From contig NZ_WLCM01000011.1 in NCBI RefSeq assembly GCF_013317235.1, positions 62,001-126,000 of the forward strand: DNA of 64,000 nt. The letters are read 5' to 3'. Source of the DNA: Leisingera sp. ANG59 (lineage in GTDB: Bacteria; Pseudomonadota; Alphaproteobacteria; Rhodobacterales; Rhodobacteraceae). The position numbers were made by a program, and so were the translations under genes. Within the stretch, counting starts at the first letter, position 1. The number at the start of each line of letters is the position of its first letter. This document shows, one piece after another, positions 17,247 to 26,163 of this stretch. Below the pieces are notes generated by a model. That model searched no databases. It was not told the DNA's origin and worked only from the letters and a program-made list of their open reading frames with translations.

Positions 17247-17948
17247 ATGACGGACAAGCAGCGGCATTCCTGGGTGAGCATCCGGGACAGCATCCGGGAG
17301 ATGATCCTGAACTCCACCTACGGGCCGGGGGACAAGCTGCCGCGGGACGAGGAGTTTGCCGCCAGCTTCGGCTGCGCCCGCTCCACCGTTCACCGGGCCA
17401 TGCGCGACCTCGCCCAAAGCGGGCTGGTGGAACGGCGCCGCAAGGGCGGCACCATGGTGCGGCGCGATCCGGTAACGCGGGCAACGCTCAACATTCCGAT
17501 CACCCGGCTTGAGGTTGAACAGAAGGGCAGCACCTACGGCTATCAGCTGATCCGCCAGTCAGTGCAGCCCTCCAGCCCGGCCATCATGGCCAACTTCGAT
17601 CTGCCGGAGGCCCGGCCGATGCTGCGCGTCGAGGCGCTGCACCTGGCCGACAGCCGCCCCTACATTTTCGAGGACCGCTGGATCTGCCTGGAAACCGTGC
17701 CGGAGATCACATCAGTTGACCTGACCCGCGAAAGCGCAAATGAATGGCTGGTCCGAAACCGCCCCTACAGCCGCTGCGACCTGCGCCTCTATGCCCGCCC
17801 CGGCACTCCCATCGACAGCGAAGTCCTCCAGAGCACGCCCGGCGACGCGCTGTTTGTCATGGAACGCACCACCTGGATCGGCGAGGCCCCGATCACCAGC
17901 CTCTGCGCGGTTGCCCATCCGGGTTACCAGCTGTTCACCCAGGGCTGA
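17247..17948 (+). CDS. GntR-family (HutC/UTRA subfamily) transcriptional regulator
   Basis: 233 residues. N-terminal winged helix (about 1-70: SIRDSIREMILNSTYGPGDK, then CARSTVHRAMRDLAQSGLVERRRKGG) followed by a UTRA effector domain (about 90-230), with HutC-type wording such as MLRVEALHLADSRPYIFEDRW. ATG 17247 has a GGGGAGG box; open frame upstream runs antisense to the TRAP genes and is not coding. Probably represses the TakP-like TRAP operon and itself through the palindrome at 17131-17150. Confidence 0.9.
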   Translation: MTDKQRHSWVSIRDSIREMILNSTYGPGDKLPRDEEFAASFGCARSTVHRAMRDLAQSGLVERRRKGGTMVRRDPVTRATLNIPITRLEVEQKGSTYGYQLIRQSVQPSSPAIMANFDLPEARPMLRVEALHLADSRPYIFEDRWICLETVPEITSVDLTRESANEWLVRNRPYSRCDLRLYARPGTPIDSEVLQSTPGDALFVMERTTWIGEAPITSLCAVAHPGYQLFTQG

Positions 17949-18002
17949 CGGGTAACCTTTCCAGCAGGCTCCAGGCTTACAAAATCAGGACTTGGCCCAA
18001 AC

Positions 18003-19421
18003 CTAGCCCGCGTCCTGCGGGCCAACTGCCGAACCGGCCCCGGTTTCCAGCAGCCGCGCCAGGGCCTGCCAGCAGGCGCCGTCCTGCATCTGGCTCACGT
18101 TGAAGCGCATGAACGGCGCCCTGCCCTGCGACACGCTGAACACATTGCCTGGCGCCAGAACCAGCCCCTCCTGCAGTGCGCCGCGCGCAAGCACCGCCGC
18201 ATCCATCCCGCCCGGCAGCTCGCACCACAGGTAGAAGCCGCCGCGCGGCTGCACCCAGGGCCGGATCCCGAGCTCCGCAAGCTGCGCCTGCGCCTCCGCC
18301 CGGCAGCGGCCCAGCCGGTGGCGCAGGGCCTCCAGGTGCTTGCGGTAGCTGCCGTCCGTCAGCACCGCATGCAGCAGCTCCGCGACCATCGGGCTGGGGC
18401 CGCTGAAGTTCACCGCAACCTGCAGATCGGTCAGCGCCTCGATCCAGCTGCCGCGGGCCGCGATATAACCGCAGCGCAGCGAGGCCGACAGGGTCTTGGA
18501 AAAACTGCCGGTCCGCACCACCCGCTCCAGCCCGTCCAGCGTTGCCAGCCGCGGGGATACATCAGGCTCGAAGGCGGCAAAGATGTCATCCTCGACAATG
18601 ATCAGATCATGCTGCGCAGCCAGCGCCAGAACCCGGTGCGCCACCGGCGCCGAAATCGTCGCCCCGGTCGGGTTGTGCAGCGCCGAGTTGGTCAGGTAGA
18701 GCCGCGGATGGCGTTCGCCCAGGGCGGCTTCGAAACGGTCGAGATCCGGGCCATCCGGTGTGTAGGGCACCCCGACGATGCGGATCTGATGCGCCCGCAG
18801 CAGCGCCTGGAAATTGAAGTAGCAGGGATCATCGACCAGCACCGTGTCGCCCGGGCGCAGCAGCATCCGGCAGACCAGATCCAGCGCCTGCGAACCGGAG
18901 CCGGTCAGCAGCACCTGATCCGGCGGGCAGGCCAGTCCCTGGTCGAACAGCTGGCGGCTGATATGGCGCCGCAGCCCGGCGGCGCCTTTGGAACTGCCAT
19001 AGTCGGTCAGAACCGCCTCCGGCGCCGCTGCCAGCGCCCGCATCGCCCGGCGCAGCGAGGCCACCGGCATCCAGTCCTCCGGCAGCCAGCCGCAGCCGGG
19101 CTTCGCCGCGCCGGTGCCGGAATCAAGCGACTGCCGCGCCACCCACAACGGGTCCACCTCCCGCGCCAGCTGCGGCCCGGTCTCCGACACCGCAAAGGGC
19201 TGCGGCTTGGCGGCCACATAAAACCCCGCGCCCCGCCGGGCCTGGATCACGCCTTCGGCGGCCAGCACATCATAGGCCTCAGCCACGGTCGACGGCGACA
19301 CGCCCAGCTTGGCCGCGCAGCCCCGGACCGATGGCAGCTTGTCGCCCGCCACCAGCGCCCGCGAGGTGATGCGCCGCCGGATGTCATTGATGACCATCAT
19401 ACGGCGGGAAGGCTGCGCCAT
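18003..19421 (-). CDS. MocR/PdxR-family regulator (GntR HTH fused to aminotransferase-like domain)
   Basis: 472 residues. N-terminal GntR-type helix-turn-helix (about 1-70, PSVRGCAAKLGVSPSTVAEA) and a fold-type I PLP domain resembling AspC (about 100-465). SFSKTLSASLRCGYIA carries the presumed PLP lysine and LTNSALHNPTG is the cofactor loop. MocR proteins sense PLP or an amino-acid adduct and usually control a divergent neighbour, here the EamA transporter. ATG 19421 is preferred because an upstream start would extend into the operator-like repeats. Confidence 0.9.
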   Translation of the reverse strand: MAQPSRRMMVINDIRRRITSRALVAGDKLPSVRGCAAKLGVSPSTVAEAYDVLAAEGVIQARRGAGFYVAAKPQPFAVSETGPQLAREVDPLWVARQSLDSGTGAAKPGCGWLPEDWMPVASLRRAMRALAAAPEAVLTDYGSSKGAAGLRRHISRQLFDQGLACPPDQVLLTGSGSQALDLVCRMLLRPGDTVLVDDPCYFNFQALLRAHQIRIVGVPYTPDGPDLDRFEAALGERHPRLYLTNSALHNPTGATISAPVAHRVLALAAQHDLIIVEDDIFAAFEPDVSPRLATLDGLERVVRTGSFSKTLSASLRCGYIAARGSWIEALTDLQVAVNFSGPSPMVAELLHAVLTDGSYRKHLEALRHRLGRCRAEAQAQLAELGIRPWVQPRGGFYLWCELPGGMDAAVLARGALQEGLVLAPGNVFSVSQGRAPFMRFNVSQMQDGACWQALARLLETGAGSAVGPQDAG

Positions 19422-19432
19422 GGGGGACCTCG

Positions 19433-19476
19433 CTGTACTGCTCCATACACCAGTACAGTTTGTCAAAACTGTATGG
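19433..19476. promoter_or_regulatory. Inverted-repeat cluster, probable MocR-type operator
   Basis: CTGTACTG (19433-19440) and CAGTACAG (19451-19458) form a perfect 8-bp inverted repeat with a 10-nt spacer. CCATAC (19443-19448) and GTATGG (19471-19476) form a second, interleaved inverted repeat. Located 11 nt upstream of the MocR start and about 65 nt before the EamA gene. Confidence 0.6.
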
Positions 19477-19539
19477 CTTTGTATCTGTCTATTGCATCAC
19501 GGCGCCCCTAGAAACCCCCAAAAGCACAGGAGAGAGACC

Positions 19540-20400
19540 ATGCAGACGTCGTTTTCAGGCTGGGGCAGCGGGCTGCTGGGGGTTGTGATCTTCAGCGGCT
19601 CGCTGCCCGCAACCCGCATTGCAGTCGGCATGCTGGACCCGCTGTTCCTGACTTCGGCCCGCGCTGCCATTGCCGCCCTGCTCGGCGCCGCGCTGCTGCT
19701 GGTGCTGCGCCAGCCCCTGCCGCGGCGGCAGGACCTGCCCTCGATCGCGGTGACCGCCGCGGGGGTTGTGATCGGCTTTCCGCTGCTGTCCGCGATGGCG
19801 CTGCAGCACATCACCGCGGCACATTCGACGGTCTTCATCGGCCTGCTGCCGCTGGCAACCGCCGTTTTCGGCGTGCTGCGCGGCGGCGAGCGGCCCGGCC
19901 CGCTGTTCTGGCTGTTTTCCATCCTTGGCAGCCTGGCGGTGGCAGGATTTGCCCTGTCGCAGAATGCGGAGGTGTCGTTGACAGGCGATGCGCTGATGCT
20001 GGCGGCCATTACGTTATGCGGTCTGGGCTATGCCGAGGGCGCACAGCTGTCGCGGCGGCTGGGCGGCTGGCAGGTGATTTCCTGGGCGCTGGCGCTGGCG
20101 CTGCCGGTAATGGCGCTGACTGCGCTGGCCGCCCGGCCCGAAACCCTTGCGGGGCTCAGCCTGCCAGTCTGGATCAGCCTGGGCTATGTCTCGATGTTCT
20201 CGATGCTGATCGGCTTTGTGTTCTGGTACCGCGGCCTGGCGCTTGGCGGCACCGCCGGGGTCGGGCAGCTGCAGCTCTTGCAGCCGTTCCTGGGCCTGAT
20301 CCTGGCAGCCTGGCTGCTGTCAGAGCCGGTGGCCCCCGCCATGCTGGGCGCCACGGCCCTTGTGGTGCTCTGCGTCGCCGGGGCCAAGCGGTATGCCTGA
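19540..20400 (+). CDS. EamA/DMT-family transporter
   Basis: 286-residue inner-membrane protein with about ten helices in two EamA repeats (about 5-140 and 150-285). Typical family phrases: PLFLTSARAAIAALLGAALL, AHSTVFIGLLPLATAVFG in repeat 1 and GVGQLQLLQPFLGLILAAWL in repeat 2. Members usually export amino acids or metabolites; divergence from a MocR regulator fits efflux of an amino-acid- or vitamin-B6-related compound (inference). ATG 19540 has an AGGAG box; a longer open frame upstream overlaps the MocR gene and is rejected. Confidence 0.9.
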   Translation: MQTSFSGWGSGLLGVVIFSGSLPATRIAVGMLDPLFLTSARAAIAALLGAALLLVLRQPLPRRQDLPSIAVTAAGVVIGFPLLSAMALQHITAAHSTVFIGLLPLATAVFGVLRGGERPGPLFWLFSILGSLAVAGFALSQNAEVSLTGDALMLAAITLCGLGYAEGAQLSRRLGGWQVISWALALALPVMALTALAARPETLAGLSLPVWISLGYVSMFSMLIGFVFWYRGLALGGTAGVGQLQLLQPFLGLILAAWLLSEPVAPAMLGATALVVLCVAGAKRYA

Positions 20401-20423
20401 CGGCCCGCAGGTCGCCCGGCGGG

Positions 20424-21344
20424 TTACGGCAGCAGCGCCAGCCGCTTGAGGAACAGCGCCTTCACCGCCTCCGCATCCACCGTCATGCAGACCTTGACCG
20501 GGTCTCGCCCGCTGTCCGGCGCGGCCAGGGTGGCGCCGCAGGTGCCGCCCTCGCAGGACACCTCAAGCGGCACATCGCGCAGCCCGAACAGCTCCGGGTT
20601 GGTGCAGGCGATCACCGCCGCCGGGTCATGCAGCGAGCAGCCGTTCTTGCCCGCGACCTCCAGATAGAACTTCAGGTAGAAATACGACATCTCCTGCAGC
20701 ATGCCGCCGAGCTCCGGCGACTTGGCGGCAATCGCCTTGAAATCCTCCGCCAGGCACAGGATGCGGTGGGTGACGTCCAGTCCGACAAACACCACCTTGC
20801 TGCCGCCTTGGCAGACCACGTCCGCCGCATGCGGGTCGTGATAGATATTGGCCTCCGCGTGCGGCGTGATATTGCCGCCTTCTTCCAAAGAGCCGCCCAT
20901 CACCACGATGGATTTGACGTTCTGGATGAACTTCGGGTCGCGCTGCATCGCCAGCGCGATATTGGTCAGCGGGCCGATCGGGCAGACCACCAGCTCGCCC
21001 TTGTGTTCACGCGCCATGCGGCAGAGGAAATCCGCGGCATCCTCCTCCAGCGGCTGGCCCTTGGGCTCTGCCGCGGGGATGTCGCCAAAACCTTCCTCGC
21101 CGTGCACATGGGACGAGGGCTTGAACGGCGGCAGCACCAGCGGCGCAGTGGCACCCGAGGCCACCGGCACGTCCAGCTCTGCCGCTTCCAGCAGGCGCAG
21201 CGCGTTCCGGGTGGCGGTAGCAGTGGTCACATTGCCGAAGATCGTGGTCAGCCCCAAGAGGTCGATGTCCGGATCCGCGGCGGCATAGAAGATCGCCATG
21301 GCATCGTCGATGCCCGGATCGGTGTCGATAATCAGTTTCACCAT
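20424..21344 (-). CDS. Nucleoside hydrolase (inosine-uridine preferring type)
   Basis: 306-residue enzyme that hydrolyses the N-glycosidic bond of ribonucleosides to base and ribose. The N-terminal IIDTDPGIDDA calcium/ribose-binding motif is intact, followed by TTIFGNV, the CPIGPLTNIALA segment, VVMGGS and the C-terminal LHDPAAVIA with the catalytic-region histidine/aspartate. Length is normal. Faces the EamA gene tail to tail. No nucleoside transporter is adjacent. Confidence 0.92.
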   Translation of the reverse strand: MVKLIIDTDPGIDDAMAIFYAAADPDIDLLGLTTIFGNVTTATATRNALRLLEAAELDVPVASGATAPLVLPPFKPSSHVHGEEGFGDIPAAEPKGQPLEEDAADFLCRMAREHKGELVVCPIGPLTNIALAMQRDPKFIQNVKSIVVMGGSLEEGGNITPHAEANIYHDPHAADVVCQGGSKVVFVGLDVTHRILCLAEDFKAIAAKSPELGGMLQEMSYFYLKFYLEVAGKNGCSLHDPAAVIACTNPELFGLRDVPLEVSCEGGTCGATLAAPDSGRDPVKVCMTVDAEAVKALFLKRLALLP

Positions 21345-21375
21345 CTGCCTGTCTCTTCCTTTTTTCAGCCTGAGC

Positions 21376-22059
21376 TTACTTGAACTTGTCCATCAGTTTT
21401 TCCAGCGGCGAGCGGGTGTCCGGCGCCGCCTCTTCCCTGGGTGCCTTCTCCGCCTTTGCTTCTGCCTTGGGCTTGGTGGTGGAGCTGCGCGGCGGCGCCA
21501 CCCGCAGGGCCACCGCATTCATGAACTTGCCGCCGTCGCCCCTGGCCAGTTCCGCCGCACCGTCGGAGATGCCGCGCATCAGGTCGTCCAGCCAGCCCTC
21601 GTCCGCCTTGGGGAAGTCGCGCAGCACATAGCCCGCCACCGCGTCCTTATGGCCCGGATGGCCGATCCCCAGCCGCACCCGCGCGTAGTCGGCGCCGATA
21701 TGGGAATGGATCGAGCGCAGCCCGTTGTGGCCGGCATGGCCGCCGCCCTGCTTGATGCGCGCCTTGCCCGGCGCCAGATCCAGCTCGTCATGCAGCACCA
21801 CCACATCGGCCGGCGTCAGCTTGTAGAACCGCATCGCCTCCCCCACCGACTGGCCGGAAAGGTTCATGAAGGTCTGCGGCTTCAGCAGCAGCACCTTCTC
21901 GCCGCCAAGATTGCCCTCGCAGATCTGCGCCTGGAACTTGGATTTCCAGGGGCTGAACCCGTGATCGCCGGCAATCCGGTCCAGCGCCATGAAGCCGATG
22001 TTATGGCGGTTGCGCTCATATTTCGGGCCGGGATTGCCAAGGCCGACAAAGAGTTTCAT
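21376..22059 (-). CDS. pth: Peptidyl-tRNA hydrolase
   Basis: 227 residues. Recycles peptidyl-tRNA by hydrolysing the ester bond. Signatures: FVGLGNPGPKYERNRHNIGF with the catalytic His of NRHNIGF, FMNLSGQSV, and LHDELDLAPG. The last 40 residues are a low-complexity Lys/Ala/Glu tail (KPKAEAKAEKAPREEA), common in alphaproteobacterial homologues. In many genomes it follows rplY directly; here a DadA-like gene sits between them. Confidence 0.95.
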   Translation of the reverse strand: MKLFVGLGNPGPKYERNRHNIGFMALDRIAGDHGFSPWKSKFQAQICEGNLGGEKVLLLKPQTFMNLSGQSVGEAMRFYKLTPADVVVLHDELDLAPGKARIKQGGGHAGHNGLRSIHSHIGADYARVRLGIGHPGHKDAVAGYVLRDFPKADEGWLDDLMRGISDGAAELARGDGGKFMNAVALRVAPPRSSTTKPKAEAKAEKAPREEAAPDTRSPLEKLMDKFK

Positions 22060-22135
22060 GGACGGAGCTCAATCTGCGTTTCAAGGAAACCGAGTGATGC
22101 CCTATTTGGCGCCCGGAATCCAGAGCCGCGCAGCT

Positions 22136-23377
22136 TCAGACATAGCTGCGGCCGGCCGCATAGGGCGTCAGATCGACATTCGGCTGGCGGCCCTCCGCCA
22201 GATCCGCGATCAAGCGCCCGGTGATGCCGCCCAGGGTCAGCCCGATGTGCTGATGGCCAAAGGCATAAAGCACCCGCTCCGACTGCGGGCTGCGGCCGAT
22301 GACCGGCAGCGAGTCCGGCATCGTCGGGCGGTAGCCCAGCCATTCGCTGCCGGGTGCAGGCAGGTCCCCCAGCATCTCCGCCCCCTTGCGCGCGATATAG
22401 GCTAAACGCCGCGTGTTCATGGGCGCATCCAGCGCCGCGATCTCCACCGTGCCGGTCAGCCGCAACCCCTTTGCATGGGGCACCGCGTAAAACCCGGCCT
22501 CGCCCCAGCCCACGGGCCGCGTCACCCGATGCGCCTCGCCTTCATACATCACGTGGTAGCCGCGCTCGGTGCCCAGGGGCAGACGCTCCGCCCCTGCCCC
22601 CGCGATCTGCTTGGAGAATGCACCGCTGGCAATCACTGCATGGCCCGCGGTAAGGCTTTGGCCGCCGGCCTGCACTTCCACGCCCGTGTCTGAAACACTC
22701 ACCGCGTCGGCGCTGGCGCGCAGGGTGGTGCCGCCCAGGTCCTTGAACGCCTTGTGCATCCGGGTGATGAATTCCAGCGGATCGCGCAGGCTGCGGGCGG
22801 CGTGAAAATGCACCGCGCGCTTTATGGGCAGCTGCAGCCCCGGCTCCATCTCCAGCGCTTCGTCAGGACCCACCTCCCGCCAGGGCACGCCCAGGGCGCG
22901 GCGGCGCTCCAGCCCAGCCGTTGCGGCCTTGGCGGCCTTCGCTGTCGACCAGACCGACAGCTGGCCGCGCTCGACCACCAGATCCTGCGCGCCCGCGGCC
23001 TCGATCAGCGGATTGATCCCGGCATCGGCGTGCGACAGCAGATCAGCCAGATGGCCCGCGATCCGGCGAGAGGCCGCGGGTCGGCAGTTGGCGAGGAAAG
23101 ACAGCATCCAGCCCGGATTGCGCAGCGCATGGGCGTAGGACAGCGACAACGGGCTGTCCTTGGAAAACATCAGGCTGGGCAGCGAGCTCAGCACCGAGGG
23201 ATCATTCACCGGCAGGCAGGCATAGGTGGCCAGGGTGCAGGCATTGCCATAGCTGGTGCCCGACCCCGGGTCCTCCGGGTCGATCAGCAGCACCCTGTGG
23301 CCGCGCATCTGCGCCCACAGCGCGCAGCTCATTCCCACGATGCCTGCCCCCGCGACGGCAATATCGTAATCCGCCAT
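22136..23377 (-). CDS. D-amino-acid dehydrogenase (DadA-like FAD oxidoreductase)
   Basis: 413-residue DAO-family flavoprotein. N-terminal DIAVAGAGIVGMSCALWA with GxGxxG, then the PEDPGSGTSYGNA segment typical of DadA, and C-terminal RPTMPDSLPVIG plus GHQHIGLTLGGITG. It should oxidise D-amino acids to 2-oxo acids and pass electrons to the respiratory chain. ATG 23377 has a GGGAGGATC box at good spacing. It lies between rplY and pth on the same strand. It is distinct from the DadA-like subunit at 8719-9819. Confidence 0.9.
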   Translation of the reverse strand: MADYDIAVAGAGIVGMSCALWAQMRGHRVLLIDPEDPGSGTSYGNACTLATYACLPVNDPSVLSSLPSLMFSKDSPLSLSYAHALRNPGWMLSFLANCRPAASRRIAGHLADLLSHADAGINPLIEAAGAQDLVVERGQLSVWSTAKAAKAATAGLERRRALGVPWREVGPDEALEMEPGLQLPIKRAVHFHAARSLRDPLEFITRMHKAFKDLGGTTLRASADAVSVSDTGVEVQAGGQSLTAGHAVIASGAFSKQIAGAGAERLPLGTERGYHVMYEGEAHRVTRPVGWGEAGFYAVPHAKGLRLTGTVEIAALDAPMNTRRLAYIARKGAEMLGDLPAPGSEWLGYRPTMPDSLPVIGRSPQSERVLYAFGHQHIGLTLGGITGRLIADLAEGRQPNVDLTPYAAGRSYV

Positions 23378-23482
23378 GCCCGATCCTCCCATCCTTTGGC
23401 GGAACTGGGACAGCGGGCCAGGCAAAAGTCAATCGTTTGCAGAATGAATGGGGCCTAGCCCCCGCCTGCCGCACAAAAGAAA

Positions 23483-23506
23483 ACGGGCCCCCGTTTGGGA
23501 GCCCGT
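23483..23506 (-). terminator. Intrinsic terminator of rplY
   Basis: ACGGGC (23483-23488) pairs with GCCCGT (23501-23506), extended by CCC/GGG after one mismatch, around a GTTT loop. On the minus strand the stem is followed by a T-rich stretch, as expected just after the rplY stop at 23534. The dadA-like gene therefore probably has its own promoter. Confidence 0.7.
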
Positions 23507-23533
23507 GAAACCTTTGCCCTTTGGACGCGGCTC

Positions 23534-24175
23534 TTATTCTTCTGCAGCGGCTTCCACTGCTTCGCCTTCTTCGCCTTCGCCCTCTTCGTCGTCGGAGGAA
23601 CCGAGGCCGGCCGGTGCTGCAATGTTCGCAATCACGAAGTCGCGGTCGATGGTCGGCTTGGCGCCTGCGGGCAGGTCCACGGAAGAGATGGTGACCACGT
23701 CACCGATGTTCAGGCCTTCCAGATCCACAACGATCTTCTCCGGGATATCGCCGGCGGTGACGCTCAGCTCGACTTCCGGACGCACGACGGTCAGCATGCC
23801 GCCTTTCTTGATACCGGGGGCCTTGTCCTCGTTGATGAACTCAACGTGGATGAACAGGTTGATCTTCGAGGTGCGGCGCAGGCGCATCAGGTCGAGGTGG
23901 GTCGGCAGGTCCTTCACCACATCGCGCTGAACGTCGCGGCAGATCACGCGCACGTCGTCGTGGCCTTCCACTTTCAGGTTCCACAGGGTGGACTTGAACT
24001 GGCCGGCTTTCAGCTTTTTCAGCAGCTCGTTGAACGGAACCTGGATTGCCAGCGGCTCTGCGTCGCCACCGTAAACCACACCCGGAACCATACCTGCGCG
24101 GCGCGCAGCGCGAGCGGCGCCCTTGCCCGTCCCCGCACGTTCCTGGACCACGAGATCAGGAATCTCTTTTGCCAT
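23534..24175 (-). CDS. rplY: 50S ribosomal protein L25/general stress protein Ctc
   Basis: 213-residue long-form L25 (TL5/Ctc type) that binds 5S rRNA. The N-terminal L25 beta-barrel (about 1-95; [22 protein letters not shown]) is followed by a C-terminal TL5 domain (about 100-190) and an acidic tail of Glu/Asp and Gly. ATG 24175 follows GGAG by 7-8 nt; a GTG further upstream lacks a ribosome binding site. Confidence 0.95.
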   Translation of the reverse strand: MAKEIPDLVVQERAGTGKGAARAARRAGMVPGVVYGGDAEPLAIQVPFNELLKKLKAGQFKSTLWNLKVEGHDDVRVICRDVQRDVVKDLPTHLDLMRLRRTSKINLFIHVEFINEDKAPGIKKGGMLTVVRPEVELSVTAGDIPEKIVVDLEGLNIGDVVTISSVDLPAGAKPTIDRDFVIANIAAPAGLGSSDDEEGEGEEGEAVEAAAEE

Positions 24176-24322
24176 CTTAATTCTCCAATATGACTGCCGG
24201 GGTGCCTCCAAGGCTGTCACCCCGCGTGAAGCCGTGCCTATAGACCCGTTCAGCCGGTTTGGAAAGGGGTTTCGTGCCGCCGCAGCCGGTGCAAACAGGG
24301 CTGCGGCGGCATTTCGAGCTGC

Positions 24323-26065
24323 TCAGATCGACTTCAGGTACTCCAGCAGCGCCTTTTTGTCCGCCTCCGGCAGGCTGGTGCCGTAAACGTGGCCGCAGCG
24401 GCTGTTGCCCGAATCAAGCTGATCGCAGCCGGTGGTCTCGATCACATGGTCAAAAGCGGTCTGCTCCGCCGCCATGCCCACGGCCTCGATATCGTAGTTC
24501 GGGCCGGGCTTGAACGCCGCCGGGCGGTCTTCGGGTGCGGTCAGCAGGTCGCGCAGCGTCGGCACCGATCCATTGTGCAGATAAGGCGCCGCAGCCCAGA
24601 TACCGTCCAGCACCCGCGCCTCGTATTTGCAGCCCGGTTCCGCCGCGGATTTCAGCATCCCTGCATTGTCGCCGGTGGGGAAGGCCTTGCGCAGATCCTC
24701 GAACTGCGACAGCGCGGCGCGGTCGTCGGCATTGCCCGGCGTCGCCTCCGCCGCTTTCGCCGTGTTGACGAAATCCTCGCCGAAGGCGCCCAGAGAATGC
24801 TGCACGATGGCGCCGATCACCGACACCGCCAGCACGTCGAACGCCTTGGCCTCCGCGCCCAGCGTGGTGCCGGTAAGCGGGATCGACGCGCCGTCCAGCA
24901 CCCCGGTTTTCACCATGCGCGTCAGCACCCCGCATTCCCGCGTGTCGGTGCCCGCATCCAGAATCGGCGTTTCCCATGTGGTGTGGAAGATCGAGCGGAA
25001 CTTGCCCTTCTTCTTGCCGTGGCAGGACACGCAGCCGCCCTCGGCTGCGGTGCGGTTGAACACCGCCTCTCCTTGCGCGGCAAGATCGTGATCCAGCTCC
25101 CACGGCCATTCCGGCGCGCCAATGTCCCAGATCCATTGCTCCAGTTCTTTCAGCCCGTCCCAATTGGCAGAGTTCTGCGCGATGTAGTCGCGGTTGAACA
25201 GCAGCCCGGACTGCGGCAGCGGGCGGAAGTCGGCAAAGACGCCGTAGACCTCGCCCAGGTTGCGCGACAGCCCCAGCAGGTCGTTGCCGTTGGCGGAGAA
25301 CCCCGGCCATTGGGTGAAATCCTGCCGCGCCGCATTCCACAGGAAAGGGTAGCGGGTCGGCGCATCGGCCACCGCGATGTTTTCCGGGATCAGGTAGTCA
25401 TCCGCAGCCTCGCCGATATCCAGCCCCGCCAGGCGGTTGAAGATCATCGACACCGCATCCAGCCGCGCAGGCCCCCAGGCCGGGTCCGGCAGCGAGCGAT
25501 CGATCAGGGTGTGGAACCGGTTGCTCCAGACTTCCACCTCCGCCTTCAGCGCGCTGCGTTCAGAGACTGACCCGCCGCTGCCCAGAACCTTATCCGCAAA
25601 GATGTCAAAGGCGTCCGCATCCGCCAGCACCGCCAGCACGGCCTCGTCCAGATCCTTCAGGAAGCTCTGGAAATCAACAATGCCGGGGCCGCCGTCGATC
25701 CGGTAGGCGGTGCCGCTGACCTCGATCTGGCGGGTGTGGCAGGCGGAACAGGTCATCCCGACCGCCATATCCGCACCAATTCCGTTGGTGGTGAAGCCCG
25801 CGGGCAAGTCCGCCTCCGGCCGCCCGGCCATCGGCAGGTAGCCGTAGCGCGCCAGCGCATCATGCAGGAACGCCTCGCCGTCCGGCAAAGTCAGCGCCCG
25901 CATCCAGCTGATGGGCATGATGCGGGCGCCCTGGTCCTGGGTATAGAACTGATGGCGCAGGCCGGGCGTCCAGTCGCTGCCCTGATTGACATACACCGTC
26001 TGCGCCGCCGCCGGCGCCGCCATCGCTGCCGCGCCAATTGCGCAGGTTGCTAAAAACGTCCGCAT
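24323..26065 (-). CDS. Dihaem cytochrome c, RoxA/MauG-superfamily-like
   Basis: 580 residues with a Sec signal peptide (about 1-22, APAAAQ), so periplasmic. Two c-type haem motifs: CSACH (106-110) and CVSCH (345-349). RoxA-like wording is present: TRQIEVSGTAYRIDGGPG after haem 1 and AAAPYLHNGSVPTLRDLL near residue 515. Relatives include rubber oxygenase RoxA and dihaem peroxidases; which reaction this one performs cannot be told from sequence. Length is about 100 less than RoxA. ATG 26065 has a GGGAGG box. It stands alone in its own unit. Confidence 0.85.
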   Translation of the reverse strand: MRTFLATCAIGAAAMAAPAAAQTVYVNQGSDWTPGLRHQFYTQDQGARIMPISWMRALTLPDGEAFLHDALARYGYLPMAGRPEADLPAGFTTNGIGADMAVGMTCSACHTRQIEVSGTAYRIDGGPGIVDFQSFLKDLDEAVLAVLADADAFDIFADKVLGSGGSVSERSALKAEVEVWSNRFHTLIDRSLPDPAWGPARLDAVSMIFNRLAGLDIGEAADDYLIPENIAVADAPTRYPFLWNAARQDFTQWPGFSANGNDLLGLSRNLGEVYGVFADFRPLPQSGLLFNRDYIAQNSANWDGLKELEQWIWDIGAPEWPWELDHDLAAQGEAVFNRTAAEGGCVSCHGKKKGKFRSIFHTTWETPILDAGTDTRECGVLTRMVKTGVLDGASIPLTGTTLGAEAKAFDVLAVSVIGAIVQHSLGAFGEDFVNTAKAAEATPGNADDRAALSQFEDLRKAFPTGDNAGMLKSAAEPGCKYEARVLDGIWAAAPYLHNGSVPTLRDLLTAPEDRPAAFKPGPNYDIEAVGMAAEQTAFDHVIETTGCDQLDSGNSRCGHVYGTSLPEADKKALLEYLKSI

Positions 26066-26163
26066 CAAATCCTCCCGATGCCAAGTGATACAACTTAAGG
26101 TTGCGCACATACGGGAAGCTTGGACAGCAAAAACTCCGTTCGATTGTCGTTATTTCGCTGGCT

